This document shows, piece after piece, positions 17,034-26,263 of a DNA stretch of 64,000 nt (positions are counted from its first letter, which is position 1; each line of letters opens with the position of its first letter). The notes below the pieces were generated by a model. That model did not search any database, was not told the origin of the DNA, and was given only the letters and a program-made list of their open reading frames with translations. The DNA is from JAAFJU01 sp043764895 (lineage in GTDB: Bacteria > Cyanobacteriota > Cyanobacteriia > Leptolyngbyales > Leptolyngbyaceae), in the NCBI GenBank assembly GCA_043764895.1, contig JAYUJY010000148.1, forward strand, positions 1-64,000, written 5' to 3'. The position numbers and the translations under genes are program-made.

Positions 17034-18329
17034 TTGATCGAGCGTTATACACTTCCTGAAATGGGCGCAATCTGGAGCGACGAGTACAAACTGCAAACCT
17101 GGTTGAAAGTGGAAATTGCCGTATGCGAGGCCCAAGCTGAACTCGGCTACATCCCCAAGGCTGCGGTAGAAGAGATTAAAGCCAAAGCCCGATTTGACGT
17201 CAGCAGAGTCCTAGAAATCGAAAAAGAAGTCAAACACGACGTCATTGCTTTCCTCACCAACGTCAACGAATACGTCGGCGACGCAGGGCGCTACATCCAT
17301 CTCGGCATGACCAGCTCCGACATGCTCGACACCGCGTTTTCTTTGCAAATGCTGGAAAGCTTAGACCTGATCATGGTGAAGCTAGAGGAATGCATCCAAG
17401 CCATTCGCTACCAAGCCCAGCAGCACCGCAACACCATCATGATTGGTCGCTCCCACGGCATCCATGGCGAACCCATCACCTTTGGCTTCAAACTCGCAGG
17501 CTGGTTAGCTGAAATGCTGCGGAACCGCGATCGACTCTGCACTCTGAAGAAAAATATCGCCGTTGGCCAAATCTCCGGAGCCGTCGGAACCTATGCAAAC
17601 ATCGACCCCAAAATTGAAGAAATCACCTGTCAGCTCCTCGGTCTTCAGCCCGATGCCGCCTCGACTCAGGTCATCTCGCGCGATCGACATGCCGACTTCA
17701 TGAACACCTTGGCCCTCGTCACCGCGTCCATTGAACGCTTCTCCGTCGAAATCCGCAATCTTCAGCGCACCGACGTCCTAGAAGTGGAAGAGTACTTCTC
17801 CAAAGGCCAAAAAGGCTCGTCTGCCATGCCCCACAAGCGCAACCCGATTCGATCGGAGCGTCTCACCGGGATGGCAAGATTGGTTCGAGGCTATGCCGTT
17901 GCCGCCCTAGAAAACGTGGCGCTGTGGCATGAACGCGACATTTCCCACAGTTCCGTTGAGCGGGTCGCCTTCCCCGACGCCTGCATCCTGACGCACTTCA
18001 TGCTGCACGAAATGACAGAACTCGTGAAAAACCTGCTGGTCTACCCTGAAAACATGAAGCGCAACATGAACCTTTATGGCGGCGTTGTGTTTAGTCAACG
18101 GGTTTTGCTGGCGCTGATTGCGAAAGGCATGAACCGAGAAGACGCCTATGGAATCGTTCAAGGCTGTGCCCACACCGAATGGAACGTTGAAGGGGGAAAC
18201 TTCCGCGCTCGCATTGAAGAACATCCTCAGGTGCAAGCGAATCTCAACGCCGCTGAAATCGAAGATTGCTTTGATGCCAAACACCATTTGAAGAATCTTG
18301 ACCAGGTATACCAACGCTTGGGAATTTAG
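17034..18329 (+). CDS. purB: Adenylosuccinate lyase
   Basis: PurB cleaves SAICAR and adenylosuccinate in purine synthesis. Family features are the IERYTLPEMGAIW start, the TSSDMLDTA region, the RSHGIHGEP catalytic histidine block and the fumarase/ASL signature GSSAMPHKRNP. The 431-residue length is standard. I place the start at TTG 17034, which reproduces the family MIERYTLPEM; another TTG at 17022 would add four residues. No ATG precedes the conserved start, so a non-ATG initiator is required. Confidence 0.95.
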   Translation: MIERYTLPEMGAIWSDEYKLQTWLKVEIAVCEAQAELGYIPKAAVEEIKAKARFDVSRVLEIEKEVKHDVIAFLTNVNEYVGDAGRYIHLGMTSSDMLDTAFSLQMLESLDLIMVKLEECIQAIRYQAQQHRNTIMIGRSHGIHGEPITFGFKLAGWLAEMLRNRDRLCTLKKNIAVGQISGAVGTYANIDPKIEEITCQLLGLQPDAASTQVISRDRHADFMNTLALVTASIERFSVEIRNLQRTDVLEVEEYFSKGQKGSSAMPHKRNPIRSERLTGMARLVRGYAVAALENVALWHERDISHSSVERVAFPDACILTHFMLHEMTELVKNLLVYPENMKRNMNLYGGVVFSQRVLLALIAKGMNREDAYGIVQGCAHTEWNVEGGNFRARIEEHPQVQANLNAAEIEDCFDAKHHLKNLDQVYQRLGI

Positions 18330-18348
18330 ACCCTATGATTATTATTGG

Positions 18349-18390
18349 GCAACGATATTACGTAGGCTTTGTCAAGCGTAAAGTCGTTGC
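18349..18390. terminator. Possible hairpin after purB
   Basis: GCAACGA (18349-18355) and TCGTTGC (18384-18390) form an outer stem with an inner TTACG/CGTAA pair. It lies 20 nt after the purB stop. There is no clear T tract, so a terminator role is only plausible. Confidence 0.4.
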
Positions 18391-18424
18391 TTAGCTCTCA
18401 ATCATTCAATCTAGTGCCAACGTC

Positions 18425-19798
18425 ATGAACCTTAAGATTCGCCCTCTCTCTGACTGGGAACATTTACAGCTTGGCATCCTCTTATTCCCATCCATTCCTC
18501 TTTTTGGGGTCATTAATGTATTAATCGCGACCGTCAAAATTTGGCGATCGCACTATCAGGACATTATTAGAAACCCCATTAATCGAATTTGGGGAGTTTT
18601 TAGTGTGTGTCTAGTTATCAATTGTTTCTTCGCGCACAACTTACCTGAAGCGATCGGTGGACTGTTCAATCTCTTACCGTTTATTGGACTCTTTGCCGCA
18701 ACGAACGTCCTTATCACTACACCGAACCAATTATATCAAATCGCCAAAATTACATGGATTGGAGGCATTCCAATTCATGTTCTTGGATTAGCTCAAAGTC
18801 TCTTGGGATGGCAGTTTAAAATTAATATTCTAATTGCCAGCATAACGTTGGAAAAATATGACGGAAGTCGAGTAACCTCTTTATTCGATAATCCTAATAT
18901 ATTTGGATTCTATGCCGTGATCACTTTAATTATGACGCTCATTATTTGGGACGCCATGATTCATCAAATTGAAATGACTAAGATTTCATTTAATCATCTA
19001 TTCGATCGTTTTTTTAAGACTAAATGGGGCGCTATTTTTTCTCTAGCAACAACCTCACTATTGTTAAACACGATCAATCTTGTCATGACACAATCTAGAG
19101 TCGTCCTGATTCTATCTTTCTTAATCTTTATCGGTTACTTTGTGCATCGGAATTGGCGGTGGGCTTCCGGCTTTGCTAGTGTATTTACATCCGGTATTTT
19201 GCTTGCGGGCTACACCGATTCTGCGCCTAGTCAAATTGCTCGGAAGATTATTCCTGAGATTTTTTGGAAAAGATTACAAGAGCCATACCCAAAGGACTTT
19301 CCAGTAGAAATAGGTCGCCCAGCAATCTGGCAATTCGCTTCTAATTTGACTCAGGAGAGACCACTGACAGGTTGGGGATTAAGAAATTTTTCTGGGATTT
19401 TCCAAGAGCGTGTACATTCGTGGATTGGGCATCAACACAATTTAGTGCTTATGTTATCTAGTGAAATTGGGATTCCATTGACATTGTTTTTCGTTGGCAT
19501 TATGCTCCTGCTCTTTCAACAGAGTTTATCGATTATTCAGAGAAATCAATTATGTCCAGAAACTTCTTCTCGCCCGATTCGTGTAAGCCATAATGCGAAT
19601 ACAACCTATTCTCTCTATCTCATGTTTTGTGGTGCATGGGTCATCTTAAATACGGTCGATATCACCTTATTCAATCTCACACTCAACACCTTTGCCTGGT
19701 TAATATTTGGTTCCATGAGTGGAGTGGCGGGGAATTTTGGAGTCGATCGTTGTCCCTCATGGATTCAGCGAATACAAACTCGCATATCATTCCTTTAG
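18425..19798 (+). CDS. O-antigen ligase/polymerase family membrane protein
   Basis: A 457-residue polytopic protein with roughly ten hydrophobic helices. The periplasmic segment RPLTGWGLRNFSGIFQE followed by WIGHQHNLVLMLSSEIGIP is the conserved Wzy/WaaL-type region (GWG and H-x-HN motif). Such proteins ligate or polymerise surface polysaccharide. No other polysaccharide gene is beside it, so substrate and exact reaction are open. Codon use is more AT-rich than sfsA next to it, hinting at a different history. Confidence 0.82.
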   Translation: MNLKIRPLSDWEHLQLGILLFPSIPLFGVINVLIATVKIWRSHYQDIIRNPINRIWGVFSVCLVINCFFAHNLPEAIGGLFNLLPFIGLFAATNVLITTPNQLYQIAKITWIGGIPIHVLGLAQSLLGWQFKINILIASITLEKYDGSRVTSLFDNPNIFGFYAVITLIMTLIIWDAMIHQIEMTKISFNHLFDRFFKTKWGAIFSLATTSLLLNTINLVMTQSRVVLILSFLIFIGYFVHRNWRWASGFASVFTSGILLAGYTDSAPSQIARKIIPEIFWKRLQEPYPKDFPVEIGRPAIWQFASNLTQERPLTGWGLRNFSGIFQERVHSWIGHQHNLVLMLSSEIGIPLTLFFVGIMLLLFQQSLSIIQRNQLCPETSSRPIRVSHNANTTYSLYLMFCGAWVILNTVDITLFNLTLNTFAWLIFGSMSGVAGNFGVDRCPSWIQRIQTRISFL

Positions 19799-19840
19799 TC
19801 CGTTCAACTGATGAATCTTTCTCCGAGCATTTCCTAATCC

Positions 19841-20557
19841 ATGTCTCAAATTTATACCTACCCGCCCCTCATCGAAGGCAAGCTCGTCAGCCGTTACAAA
19901 CGGTTCTTCGCCGATATCAAGCTCCCCACGGGCGAACTGATCACCGCCCACTGCCCCAACACCGGACCGATGACCGGAGTTTGCCATATCGGCAATCGAG
20001 TTATGGTTTCTAGAAGCGACAGCAAAACCCGCAAACTCGCCTACACCTGGGAACTCATCGAAGTCCACGACAACGATCGCCCGGTGTGGTGCGGCGTGAA
20101 TACCGGACTGCCCAACAAAGTCGCCAAAGCTGCAATAGCCCAAAAACTCATTCCTGGACTCACCGACTATGTGACGCTGCGATCGGAAGTCGCCTACGGT
20201 CAGGAAAAAAGCCGCGTGGACTTACTCCTCGAAACCACAGGCAAACCCATCTACGTCGAAGTCAAAAACACCACTTGGACCGATGGAACCCTCGCCCTTT
20301 TCCCCGATACCGTCACCACACGGGGCCAAAAACACATTCGCGAACTCGCCGCATTGCTACCGGAGGCCCGATCGGTGATGTTGTACTTCATTAATCGTGG
20401 GGATTGCAATCGGTTTTCGCCGGGAGATGAGCGAGATCCTGAATATGGCCAGCTTCTGAGAGATGCGGTTGCAAAGGGATTGGAAGTTTTACCCTGTCGA
20501 TTTGAAGTGACACCGGAGGGCATTACTTACTTAGGATTAGCAGAACTGGTCCTGTAG
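19841..20557 (+). CDS. sfsA: DNA/RNA nuclease SfsA family protein
   Basis: SfsA-family proteins combine an OB-fold N-terminal part with a PD-(D/E)XK-like nuclease part. Typical blocks are LVSRYKRFFADIKLPTGE, HCPNTGPMTG, the active-site-like VDLLLETTGKPIYVEVKN and FPDTVTTRGQKHI. The 238-residue length is normal. The family is also linked to maltose gene regulation in E. coli, but its cyanobacterial role is unknown. Confidence 0.93.
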   Translation: MSQIYTYPPLIEGKLVSRYKRFFADIKLPTGELITAHCPNTGPMTGVCHIGNRVMVSRSDSKTRKLAYTWELIEVHDNDRPVWCGVNTGLPNKVAKAAIAQKLIPGLTDYVTLRSEVAYGQEKSRVDLLLETTGKPIYVEVKNTTWTDGTLALFPDTVTTRGQKHIRELAALLPEARSVMLYFINRGDCNRFSPGDERDPEYGQLLRDAVAKGLEVLPCRFEVTPEGITYLGLAELVL

Positions 20558-20899
20558 AAGATTACGCAAGATTACGCAGCGTTTCGATCGCGTACAAAGA
20601 TTAGATGAAAAATACTTTGAAGAAAGTGATTGTAATCCGTCAAATTCGGGTATCTATAAAAGGCGGATGTCAAAACAAAGGCTGTCTGTCTTTTTAAAGC
20701 ACGTCCGAATCCTTAATCTTTACGATTCGATCGGGATTAGGTGCGTTCTTTCGTTCTGGAAAGTTATAAAGGCTAGGTAAAACTACCGGATTAACGTCTA
20801 TCGAAAGGAACAGAGATGAAGCTGGAGTGACCGTTCGATTTTACTAGATTGATCTTGAGCAAAGCATTTGGCCGTCGTTGACCGTAACCCCCAAAAATC
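20558..20899. other. Intergenic region between sfsA and the M23 peptidase gene
   Basis: About 340 nt without a recognisable gene. AGATTACGCA is tandemly duplicated at 20559-20578. A TATAAA box in TATCTATAAAAGGCGG near 20651-20666 could be a promoter element for a transcript to the right. Open frames here are short and overlap the peptidase start on the other strand. Confidence 0.4.
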
Positions 20900-21562
20900 A
20901 TGAATGATGTCATTTCTCCTCTCCTAAAGTCTGTGTTGTCGCTGCGGGTTCTGCGCCTGCGTATCGTGAGTGTCTCTCTGGGTCTCCTAACGGCCATCGG
21001 ATTTGCCCTCCTAAGTCACCCGGTTCAAGCCATCGATGCCAACCAAATTGCCACCGGAAGCAACTGGCAAGGCGCATCGTTCCCCGTGGAAAACTTCCAA
21101 GCCTACACGTCGCCCTTCGGCTACCGATCGTCGCCCGATGGCACCGGAAGCAGTTCGCAGTTTCACCGAGGACTCGACATGGCTGCGCCCGAGGGGAGCT
21201 ACATTCGCAGTTGGTGGACTGGAAAAGTGGTTGAGGTGTCGGACAATTCATCCTGCGGAACATCCGTGGTCATTGAATCTGGACAATGGGAGCACGTCTA
21301 TTGCCACATGCTAGGTGAAGCGGGACGAGACGCGCAGGGGCAGTACGTGATCGATCGCGAAGGGGGCACAAAAATTTATCTTAACCAAACTATTACTGCC
21401 GGATCGCGCATTGGCCGAGTGGGCATGACCGGACGCACCACGGGTCCACACCTTCACTGGGGCTTAAAGTATGCGAGTCAGTGGGTCGATCCAGCGCTCG
21501 TCCTTCGCGCAATGTATGCAGAACAATCACGCGGAGGCCCCATTTCTGTCAATCCGCAGTAG
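20900..21562 (+). CDS. Exported M23-family (LytM-type) metallopeptidase
   Basis: The 220-residue protein has an N-terminal basic-hydrophobic segment (about residues 18-45) ending SHPVQA, a likely signal peptide, then an M23 domain. The zinc ligands are the HxxxD of FHRGLDM and the HxH of GPHLHWGL. Such enzymes cut peptidoglycan cross-bridges or act as non-catalytic activators of amidases; here the ligands are intact. No additional LysM or SH3 domain is visible. Confidence 0.9.
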   Translation: MNDVISPLLKSVLSLRVLRLRIVSVSLGLLTAIGFALLSHPVQAIDANQIATGSNWQGASFPVENFQAYTSPFGYRSSPDGTGSSSQFHRGLDMAAPEGSYIRSWWTGKVVEVSDNSSCGTSVVIESGQWEHVYCHMLGEAGRDAQGQYVIDREGGTKIYLNQTITAGSRIGRVGMTGRTTGPHLHWGLKYASQWVDPALVLRAMYAEQSRGGPISVNPQ

Positions 21563-21565
21563 CCG

Positions 21566-22066
21566 CTATAGGCTTTCAACAGCTTTCATCGGCAAATACA
21601 GCTTCATAGGTTCATGCTGAAACGGTTGAAAACCATATTTGATATAAAAGCGTTGGGCATTCTCATCTAAGGCTTCTGCAATGACCGCTAGAGAGGCCAC
21701 TTGAGTCGATGCCTCTAGGGATTTTTTGAGTGCATCGACTAGCATGAGTTCACCCAGTCTTTTCCCTTTCTGACGACGATCGACCGCTAGACGACCCAAT
21801 AAGGTTGCAGGCAAACGTGGGTATCTAGGAAGTTTCTTGGCGAAGGTTTCATCCAACGCGGTAATGTCAACGGTGTAGGCAGAAAGGGTGTAATATGCTA
21901 AGACCTCGATCGCAGGCTCGTCAATCAAAACGAACACCGTTGCCACTCTTTTTTTCACATCTTGAGAAGCTTGCTTTTGGAGATAATGATCTAGACTTTC
22001 CTGTCCACAGTGAAAATTTGACCGGAGGTGCGATCGGCGATCGATCGGCGTAATCTTCAGGGCCAT
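21566..22066 (-). CDS. GNAT-family acetyltransferase toxin, TacT-like
   Basis: The 166-residue protein has a GNAT fold with the acetyl-CoA loop RRQKGKRLGE and the C-terminal YIKYGFQPF tyrosine block, in the arrangement of TacT/AtaT toxins that acetylate aminoacyl-tRNA. Its start codon overlaps the stop of the DUF1778 gene by one base (TAATG on the coding strand), which implies coupled translation and supports a TA pair. The target tRNA cannot be predicted. Confidence 0.88.
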   Translation of the reverse strand: MALKITPIDRRSHLRSNFHCGQESLDHYLQKQASQDVKKRVATVFVLIDEPAIEVLAYYTLSAYTVDITALDETFAKKLPRYPRLPATLLGRLAVDRRQKGKRLGELMLVDALKKSLEASTQVASLAVIAEALDENAQRFYIKYGFQPFQHEPMKLYLPMKAVESL

Positions 22067-22353
22067 TAAACGACAACGTCCTGCTGGTGCCGTAAAGCTG
22101 CCGCCTTCAGAGCGTCGTTAGGCTCTAGGGGATTCAAAATTGCCGACACAAACGCTTCACTGTCTTCAAGACTCAGCTTTAAGGTTTGATGCTGCTCAAT
22201 GACCTTATATGCCGCCGCTTGAACCGTTGAAATCACAAAATCTGTCAGAGTTCGGCCTTCAAGATCGGCGGCTTTCTGAACTAGGGCTTTAGCTTCCTGA
22301 CTCATTCGAGCTTCTAATCTGGCGGATGCAGGTGAAGACTGTACAAGACCCAT
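22066..22353 (-). CDS. DUF1778 antitoxin, TacA-like
   Basis: A 95-residue ribbon-helix-helix protein (ARLEARMSQEAKALVQKAAD, then TDFVISTVQAAA) with the C-terminal tail LSLEDSEAFVSAILNP that in this family wraps the GNAT toxin and, with it, represses the promoter. It is immediately upstream of, and overlaps, the GNAT toxin gene. Confidence 0.9.
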   Translation of the reverse strand: MGLVQSSPASARLEARMSQEAKALVQKAADLEGRTLTDFVISTVQAAAYKVIEQHQTLKLSLEDSEAFVSAILNPLEPNDALKAAALRHQQDVVV

Positions 22354-22423
22354 AACTAATCAATCTAAAGGATAAGGAATTCCTTTAGGTTACCCGGCAA
22401 ATTGCCGTACGTCAAGACGGGTG

Positions 22424-22456
22424 GACTGAATCATAGAGAACCCCGTTGATTCAGTC
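22424..22456. terminator. Perfect hairpin downstream of the DUF3288 gene
   Basis: GACTGAATCA (22424-22433) and TGATTCAGTC (22447-22456) form a perfect 10-bp stem with a 13-nt loop. It lies 20 nt beyond the DUF3288 stop on that gene's strand, consistent with a terminator, although no strong T tract follows. It could alternatively be an operator for the TA genes further left. Confidence 0.5.
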
Positions 22457-22477
22457 ATCGATTTATGCTACACCACA

Positions 22478-22777
22478 CTAGCTCCAGTCTTCGGTGTCCC
22501 GACGGGCTTTGACGGTGTAGATTCGGGTTGAGCTGTGGAGTTCGCGGGTTTTGCTGAAGAGTTGCTCATCGGTGAGCTGCCATTTTTGGAGCACGACATC
22601 GAGATCTTTTTGGATGTCGCGGGCACCGGGAAAGCCTCGATAGCGGATTTTGAGCCGCGCGAGTTCGGCGAGATGGTGATCGCTCACGGCTTCGGTCAGG
22701 AGAGCATTGACGATTTGTCGATCGGTGCCGTAGAGAGGATGCTGCTGATCACGAAGGTCATTCGTACTGTTAATCAT
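22478..22777 (-). CDS. DUF3288 family protein
   Basis: A 99-residue cyanobacterial protein; the conserved core is DQQHPLYGTDR, then LAELARLKIRYRGFPGARDIQ and LTDEQLFSKTREIH-like sequence. The family is small, soluble and of unknown function. It is flanked by two TA modules but has no TA characteristics itself. Confidence 0.83.
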   Translation of the reverse strand: MINSTNDLRDQQHPLYGTDRQIVNALLTEAVSDHHLAELARLKIRYRGFPGARDIQKDLDVVLQKWQLTDEQLFSKTRELHSSTRIYTVKARRDTEDWS

Positions 22778-22948
22778 TGAGATACCGGGGAGAGATGGGT
22801 AGCCTTAGAATGTTGGCTAGTGAGAGATATATTACGCCCGATCGGCGATCGAAAAACAAGGGCGATCGTCCATAATTAGATCAGGCATTCGGAGCAGGCA
22901 TTAAGTCACCAGACGCTATCCAAAAATTCACTTTAGGGATGGAATATC

Positions 22949-23185
22949 ATGATTTCAGTGACTGACGCTCAACAACAACTACAAATTCTTATTAATTCAG
23001 TAAGTGAGTCGCACCAGCCGATCGTGATTGCAGGAGAATCTAGCAATGTCGTCCTCCTGTCTGAATCGGATTGGGCCTCTATCCAAGAAACGCTCTACCT
23101 TCTCTCAACGCCGGGAATGCGGGAATCCATCCGAGAAGGATTAGCGACACCCATCAAAGACTGCGATCGGGAGTTGACGTGGTGA
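22949..23185 (+). CDS. Phd/YefM-family antitoxin
   Basis: The 78-residue protein MISVTDAQQQLQILINSVSE has the YefM/Phd N-terminal DNA-binding head and a C-terminal acidic tail ending CDRELTW. SD-like AGGGATGG is 10 nt upstream of the ATG. Its stop codon overlaps the start of the following Txe/YoeB gene, so the two are translationally coupled. Confidence 0.9.
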   Translation: MISVTDAQQQLQILINSVSESHQPIVIAGESSNVVLLSESDWASIQETLYLLSTPGMRESIREGLATPIKDCDRELTW

Positions 23186-23445
23186 GTTGGGACCTGGTTT
23201 ATACTAAGCAGGCTCAGAAAGATGCTAAAAAATTAGCCTCTAGCAATTTACGAGATAAAGTACAAATATTGCTGGACATCCTGAAAATTGACCCGTTACA
23301 GGTTCCGCCACCTTACGAAAAATTGGTGGCTGATCTCGAAGGGGCCTATTCAAGGCGAATCAACATCCAATATCGTCTAGTCTACGAAGTGATTGCATCT
23401 GAAAATACGATAAAAGTTTTACGGATGTGGACGCACTACGAGTAA
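23182..23445 (+). CDS. Txe/YoeB-family ribonuclease toxin
   Basis: An 87-residue RelE-fold toxin that cleaves mRNA on the ribosome in known members. It ends in the family motif LRMWTHYE with the catalytic-type HY; WDLVYTKQAQKDAKKL and RINIQYRLVYEV are also typical. The start is a GTG at 23182, overlapping the antitoxin stop by four bases (GTGA). The gene seems intact. Confidence 0.92.
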   Translation: MSWDLVYTKQAQKDAKKLASSNLRDKVQILLDILKIDPLQVPPPYEKLVADLEGAYSRRINIQYRLVYEVIASENTIKVLRMWTHYE

Positions 23446-23454
23446 TGTATCGTG

Positions 23455-24063
23455 TCACCCCACAACGGTCTTCCCTTGCCTTAACACCTCCCAGCCGCCT
23501 AGCGTCCACCGAACCACCGTTGAAGGAATGCCATCGGCTTTTACGAAGGGATCCACTACACCGATCGACCTGAGGGCATCATCACTCAAGGTCAATACCG
23601 TTGGAAACTGCTTCCGAATCTCTGACACCGTTAGCAATGCAGGTTCGCCCGATCGGTTGACGCTGGTGGTTGCGAGGGGTCCGGTTTCTCGCAAAAGGGT
23701 TCGGGCGGGTTCATAGTTCGGGACTCGAACGCCGATTGTCCCCGGATTGATCGGGTTCATCTTAGGAGAAACGCGATCGCTTGAGGGCAACACTAATGTT
23801 ACGGCACCCGGAAAATATTGCATCATCATCAAGCGCCAAATCTCCCGTTCTGCCTCACTCCCCGCTAGATACGACCACAGATCGTCCACCTCCCCTGCCA
23901 TCAAAATCAACGGCTTTTCCAAACTCCGGCCCTTCGTCTGGTAAATCAACTCTGCCGATGCTGGAACCGTCGCTAAAGCAGGCAACGTATCGGTGGGAAA
24001 GCTGCCGAGATGCTCCCCCGATCGCACCTGTCGAATCCAGTCAGAAAACGATCGATCGTTCAT
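23455..24063 (-). CDS. Sua5/YciO/YrdC-family protein (threonylcarbamoyl-AMP synthase type)
   Basis: The protein shows PTDTLPALA, the KGRSLEKPLIL nucleotide loop, FPGAVTLVLP, the VRVPN strand and TSVNRSGEPA, all YrdC-domain features. YrdC/TsaC makes threonylcarbamoyl-AMP for tRNA t6A37. With 202 residues it is a single-domain form. Whether this is the main tsaC or a YciO-type paralogue cannot be settled here. It converges on the Txe/YoeB gene with a 9-nt gap. Confidence 0.87.
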   Translation of the reverse strand: MNDRSFSDWIRQVRSGEHLGSFPTDTLPALATVPASAELIYQTKGRSLEKPLILMAGEVDDLWSYLAGSEAEREIWRLMMMQYFPGAVTLVLPSSDRVSPKMNPINPGTIGVRVPNYEPARTLLRETGPLATTSVNRSGEPALLTVSEIRKQFPTVLTLSDDALRSIGVVDPFVKADGIPSTVVRWTLGGWEVLRQGKTVVG

Positions 24064-24154
24064 GAGTTCTACTCCTATTTTTTAACGCTATTCAAACACT
24101 ATTTAATCAACGCACTAGTACTGCGCGGTGTAATGTACGACCTGTATTCAAACT

Positions 24155-24260
24155 CGTTAGGTTTGGGGCACGGCATGGCCATGCCCCTACAATTTTTGGA
24201 ACCCGGACTCCGGAAAGATAGATCTGTAGGGGCATGGCTCGCCGTGCTCCAAACCCAACG
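24155..24260. repeat. MITE-like palindromic repeat, copy 2
   Basis: Starts CGTTAGGTTTGGGGCACGG and ends GCTCCAAACCCAACG, with inner CATGCCCCTAC and GTAGGGGCATGG arms around a unique centre. Same family as 6050-6169 and 54091-54181. It sits between the convergent-divergent Sua5 and DUF3352 genes. Confidence 0.9.
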
Positions 24261-24315
24261 AGAAGGAGTCAAATTGCTCGAATTGTTCAAGCAGCAAACG
24301 ACTAGGTTGAGGCGA

Positions 24316-26088
24316 CTACTTCAACCCAACAACGATCGTCCCTTTAGCGACTGAATTCTCTACTGAATTTCCCACTGAACCCGAACTCGAAATCGTCACG
24401 GATCTGAAGTGACTCACCACGGGTTGTGCCAGCAGCTCTAGCAGGCGCAAACCAGGAACCTGTGACTCAATCAGCGGTTTTGCGGTCTGCCAGTCGAGGG
24501 AGAGGTAGCCGTTGTTGGCCGCTGGGATGTGACGGATGATCGATTGCCAATCTGAACTTTTTTCTAGGGGTGAAAACGATTCATTTAGAATATTATCTAG
24601 CGTTTCAATTGACGTTGAAAAAACTTCAACGTCACCGATCGTCGTGTGGGCTGCGATCGCTTTAGCTTGGATGTTGTCTAGTGACTTCGGGGCCGATAGC
24701 TGAGTCCAGGCTTGAACCGTTTTTGTTCCGATTTTGACCGGACCAATAGTGAACCCTCGGTCCCGTGCAATTTTGTCCAACCGATCGAGACTGGATTGAA
24801 TCTGGGGTGAGGTCGATCGCTTCACTGCAAACACCCAATCGATCGCCTTCTTCCCGTTAGGAGGTAGCAAGGCCAGACCATAGTCGCCTTTGACCCATTG
24901 GAAAATATCGTTGACCAGATCCAGTTGAGACTGCGCTTGGAAAGGTTCTAGCGCGCGGGTTGTAAGCTGTTCTAAGACGCTGTAGCCTTTGACCGTTTGA
25001 CCGATTTGACCCCAGACTTGGGCGAGATCGTCCCCGATCGCGACGGCCATGCTGTTGGCGGGAAGGTACTGAAGCACTGGGCGGGAGAATGGTTTTGCAT
25101 CAGGTTTTGCATCGGCGGTTGAGGCAGATGGGGCTTCTTCTCCTTCAGAAAGCAGAACGGTATCTGCAATCAAACCCGATCGATCGGCCTTGAGTCCTAG
25201 GGCGAGATGGGTGTAGGTGACGGGAGACGTTTCGGGGAGTTGGGCCAGCGCTTGAGCAATGCTGCGATCGCCCGTTAAGGCCATGAATTGGGGCAGATTG
25301 AGGTAGAGTTGCCCGAGCGCGCTGGGATTGAGTGCGGCGATCGCACGGGTGTAACCGTCCGAATGTTGTAAGTTAAGATCTGGGGCTTGAACCTGGTTTA
25401 TTGAGTTTTTCAAGACCTTTGGGCTATTGGCAAACAGCAAGTAGCGATCGCCCACCACCGCACTAGCCAACGTGAATGGAACGTCGGAGTTCAGTAAACC
25501 TTTTTTGGGTAAAGTACTTTTAACGTTGCCGTAGGTAATTTCAGTGCCCTGATAGGCTTCGGTTGTCAACGAACTCGTGAACGGATGGGTAAACGCATTG
25601 GTTAACAGGGTCGGCAAGGGCGATCGATCGCGCCAGAAAGCCGTAAGAAACGCTTGAGACGCAGCAGCATCTTTGGTCGTTAGCACCATGAGGTATCCGG
25701 GTTGACGCCCTCCGACGGCATCGCGATCGACATCCAGGGAGGTGATTGCCAGGGTCAGCTCGTCGCCCAGCCATGGCTTGACTTGAGTGTTGTAATCCAG
25801 ATTGCCTAGGCCCAAAATGCTGTCGCGGAAATTTTCGAGTTCGATCGCCGTCTTAGAGGGGCCGAAGGAAAACGGCGGACGGACGGCTAAAATGCGATCG
25901 GGATTTACGTTCAACGAGAAGCTGAGGGGAGCATCTTTCGCCACAAACATCGTCCCCGAAGGGAGTAGGCGACCCTTTAAAGTCCCGAAGGGGTTGGCCG
26001 TTTGGCTCCAGGCGATCCCAGAAAGCAGCAGGACCAACGCAACTGCAACCAACACCAACGGAAATTTTGAAAAAGGAGCGCGTTTCAT
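24316..26088 (-). CDS. DUF3352 domain-containing exported protein
   Basis: A 590-residue protein with an N-terminal membrane/signal segment (FPLVLVAVALVLLLSGIAW) followed by the DUF3352 region typical of cyanobacteria (LPSGTMFVAKDAPLSFSLN, LGDELTLAITSLD, YLPANSMAVAIGDDL). The family is predicted to be periplasmic or thylakoid-lumen facing and has no assigned function. I chose the ATG at 26088 (MKRAPF); the ATG at 26103 adds five residues. Confidence 0.82.
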   Translation of the reverse strand: MKRAPFSKFPLVLVAVALVLLLSGIAWSQTANPFGTLKGRLLPSGTMFVAKDAPLSFSLNVNPDRILAVRPPFSFGPSKTAIELENFRDSILGLGNLDYNTQVKPWLGDELTLAITSLDVDRDAVGGRQPGYLMVLTTKDAAASQAFLTAFWRDRSPLPTLLTNAFTHPFTSSLTTEAYQGTEITYGNVKSTLPKKGLLNSDVPFTLASAVVGDRYLLFANSPKVLKNSINQVQAPDLNLQHSDGYTRAIAALNPSALGQLYLNLPQFMALTGDRSIAQALAQLPETSPVTYTHLALGLKADRSGLIADTVLLSEGEEAPSASTADAKPDAKPFSRPVLQYLPANSMAVAIGDDLAQVWGQIGQTVKGYSVLEQLTTRALEPFQAQSQLDLVNDIFQWVKGDYGLALLPPNGKKAIDWVFAVKRSTSPQIQSSLDRLDKIARDRGFTIGPVKIGTKTVQAWTQLSAPKSLDNIQAKAIAAHTTIGDVEVFSTSIETLDNILNESFSPLEKSSDWQSIIRHIPAANNGYLSLDWQTAKPLIESQVPGLRLLELLAQPVVSHFRSVTISSSGSVGNSVENSVAKGTIVVGLK

Positions 26089-26263
26089 AAAGACTTCCAT
26101 CACGGGGCAACCGTCCAGCTAGTCCCTTCATTATTTCATATCCACTAGACTGTAAGCATTCTGACAATAATCCGCAAAATTTCGGACGTCAATCGTATTC
26201 ACTCCGTGTTTTTATGGGAAAAATGCTCTATAACTCCTTCTGAAATCGCCCCTGGAAGACGAA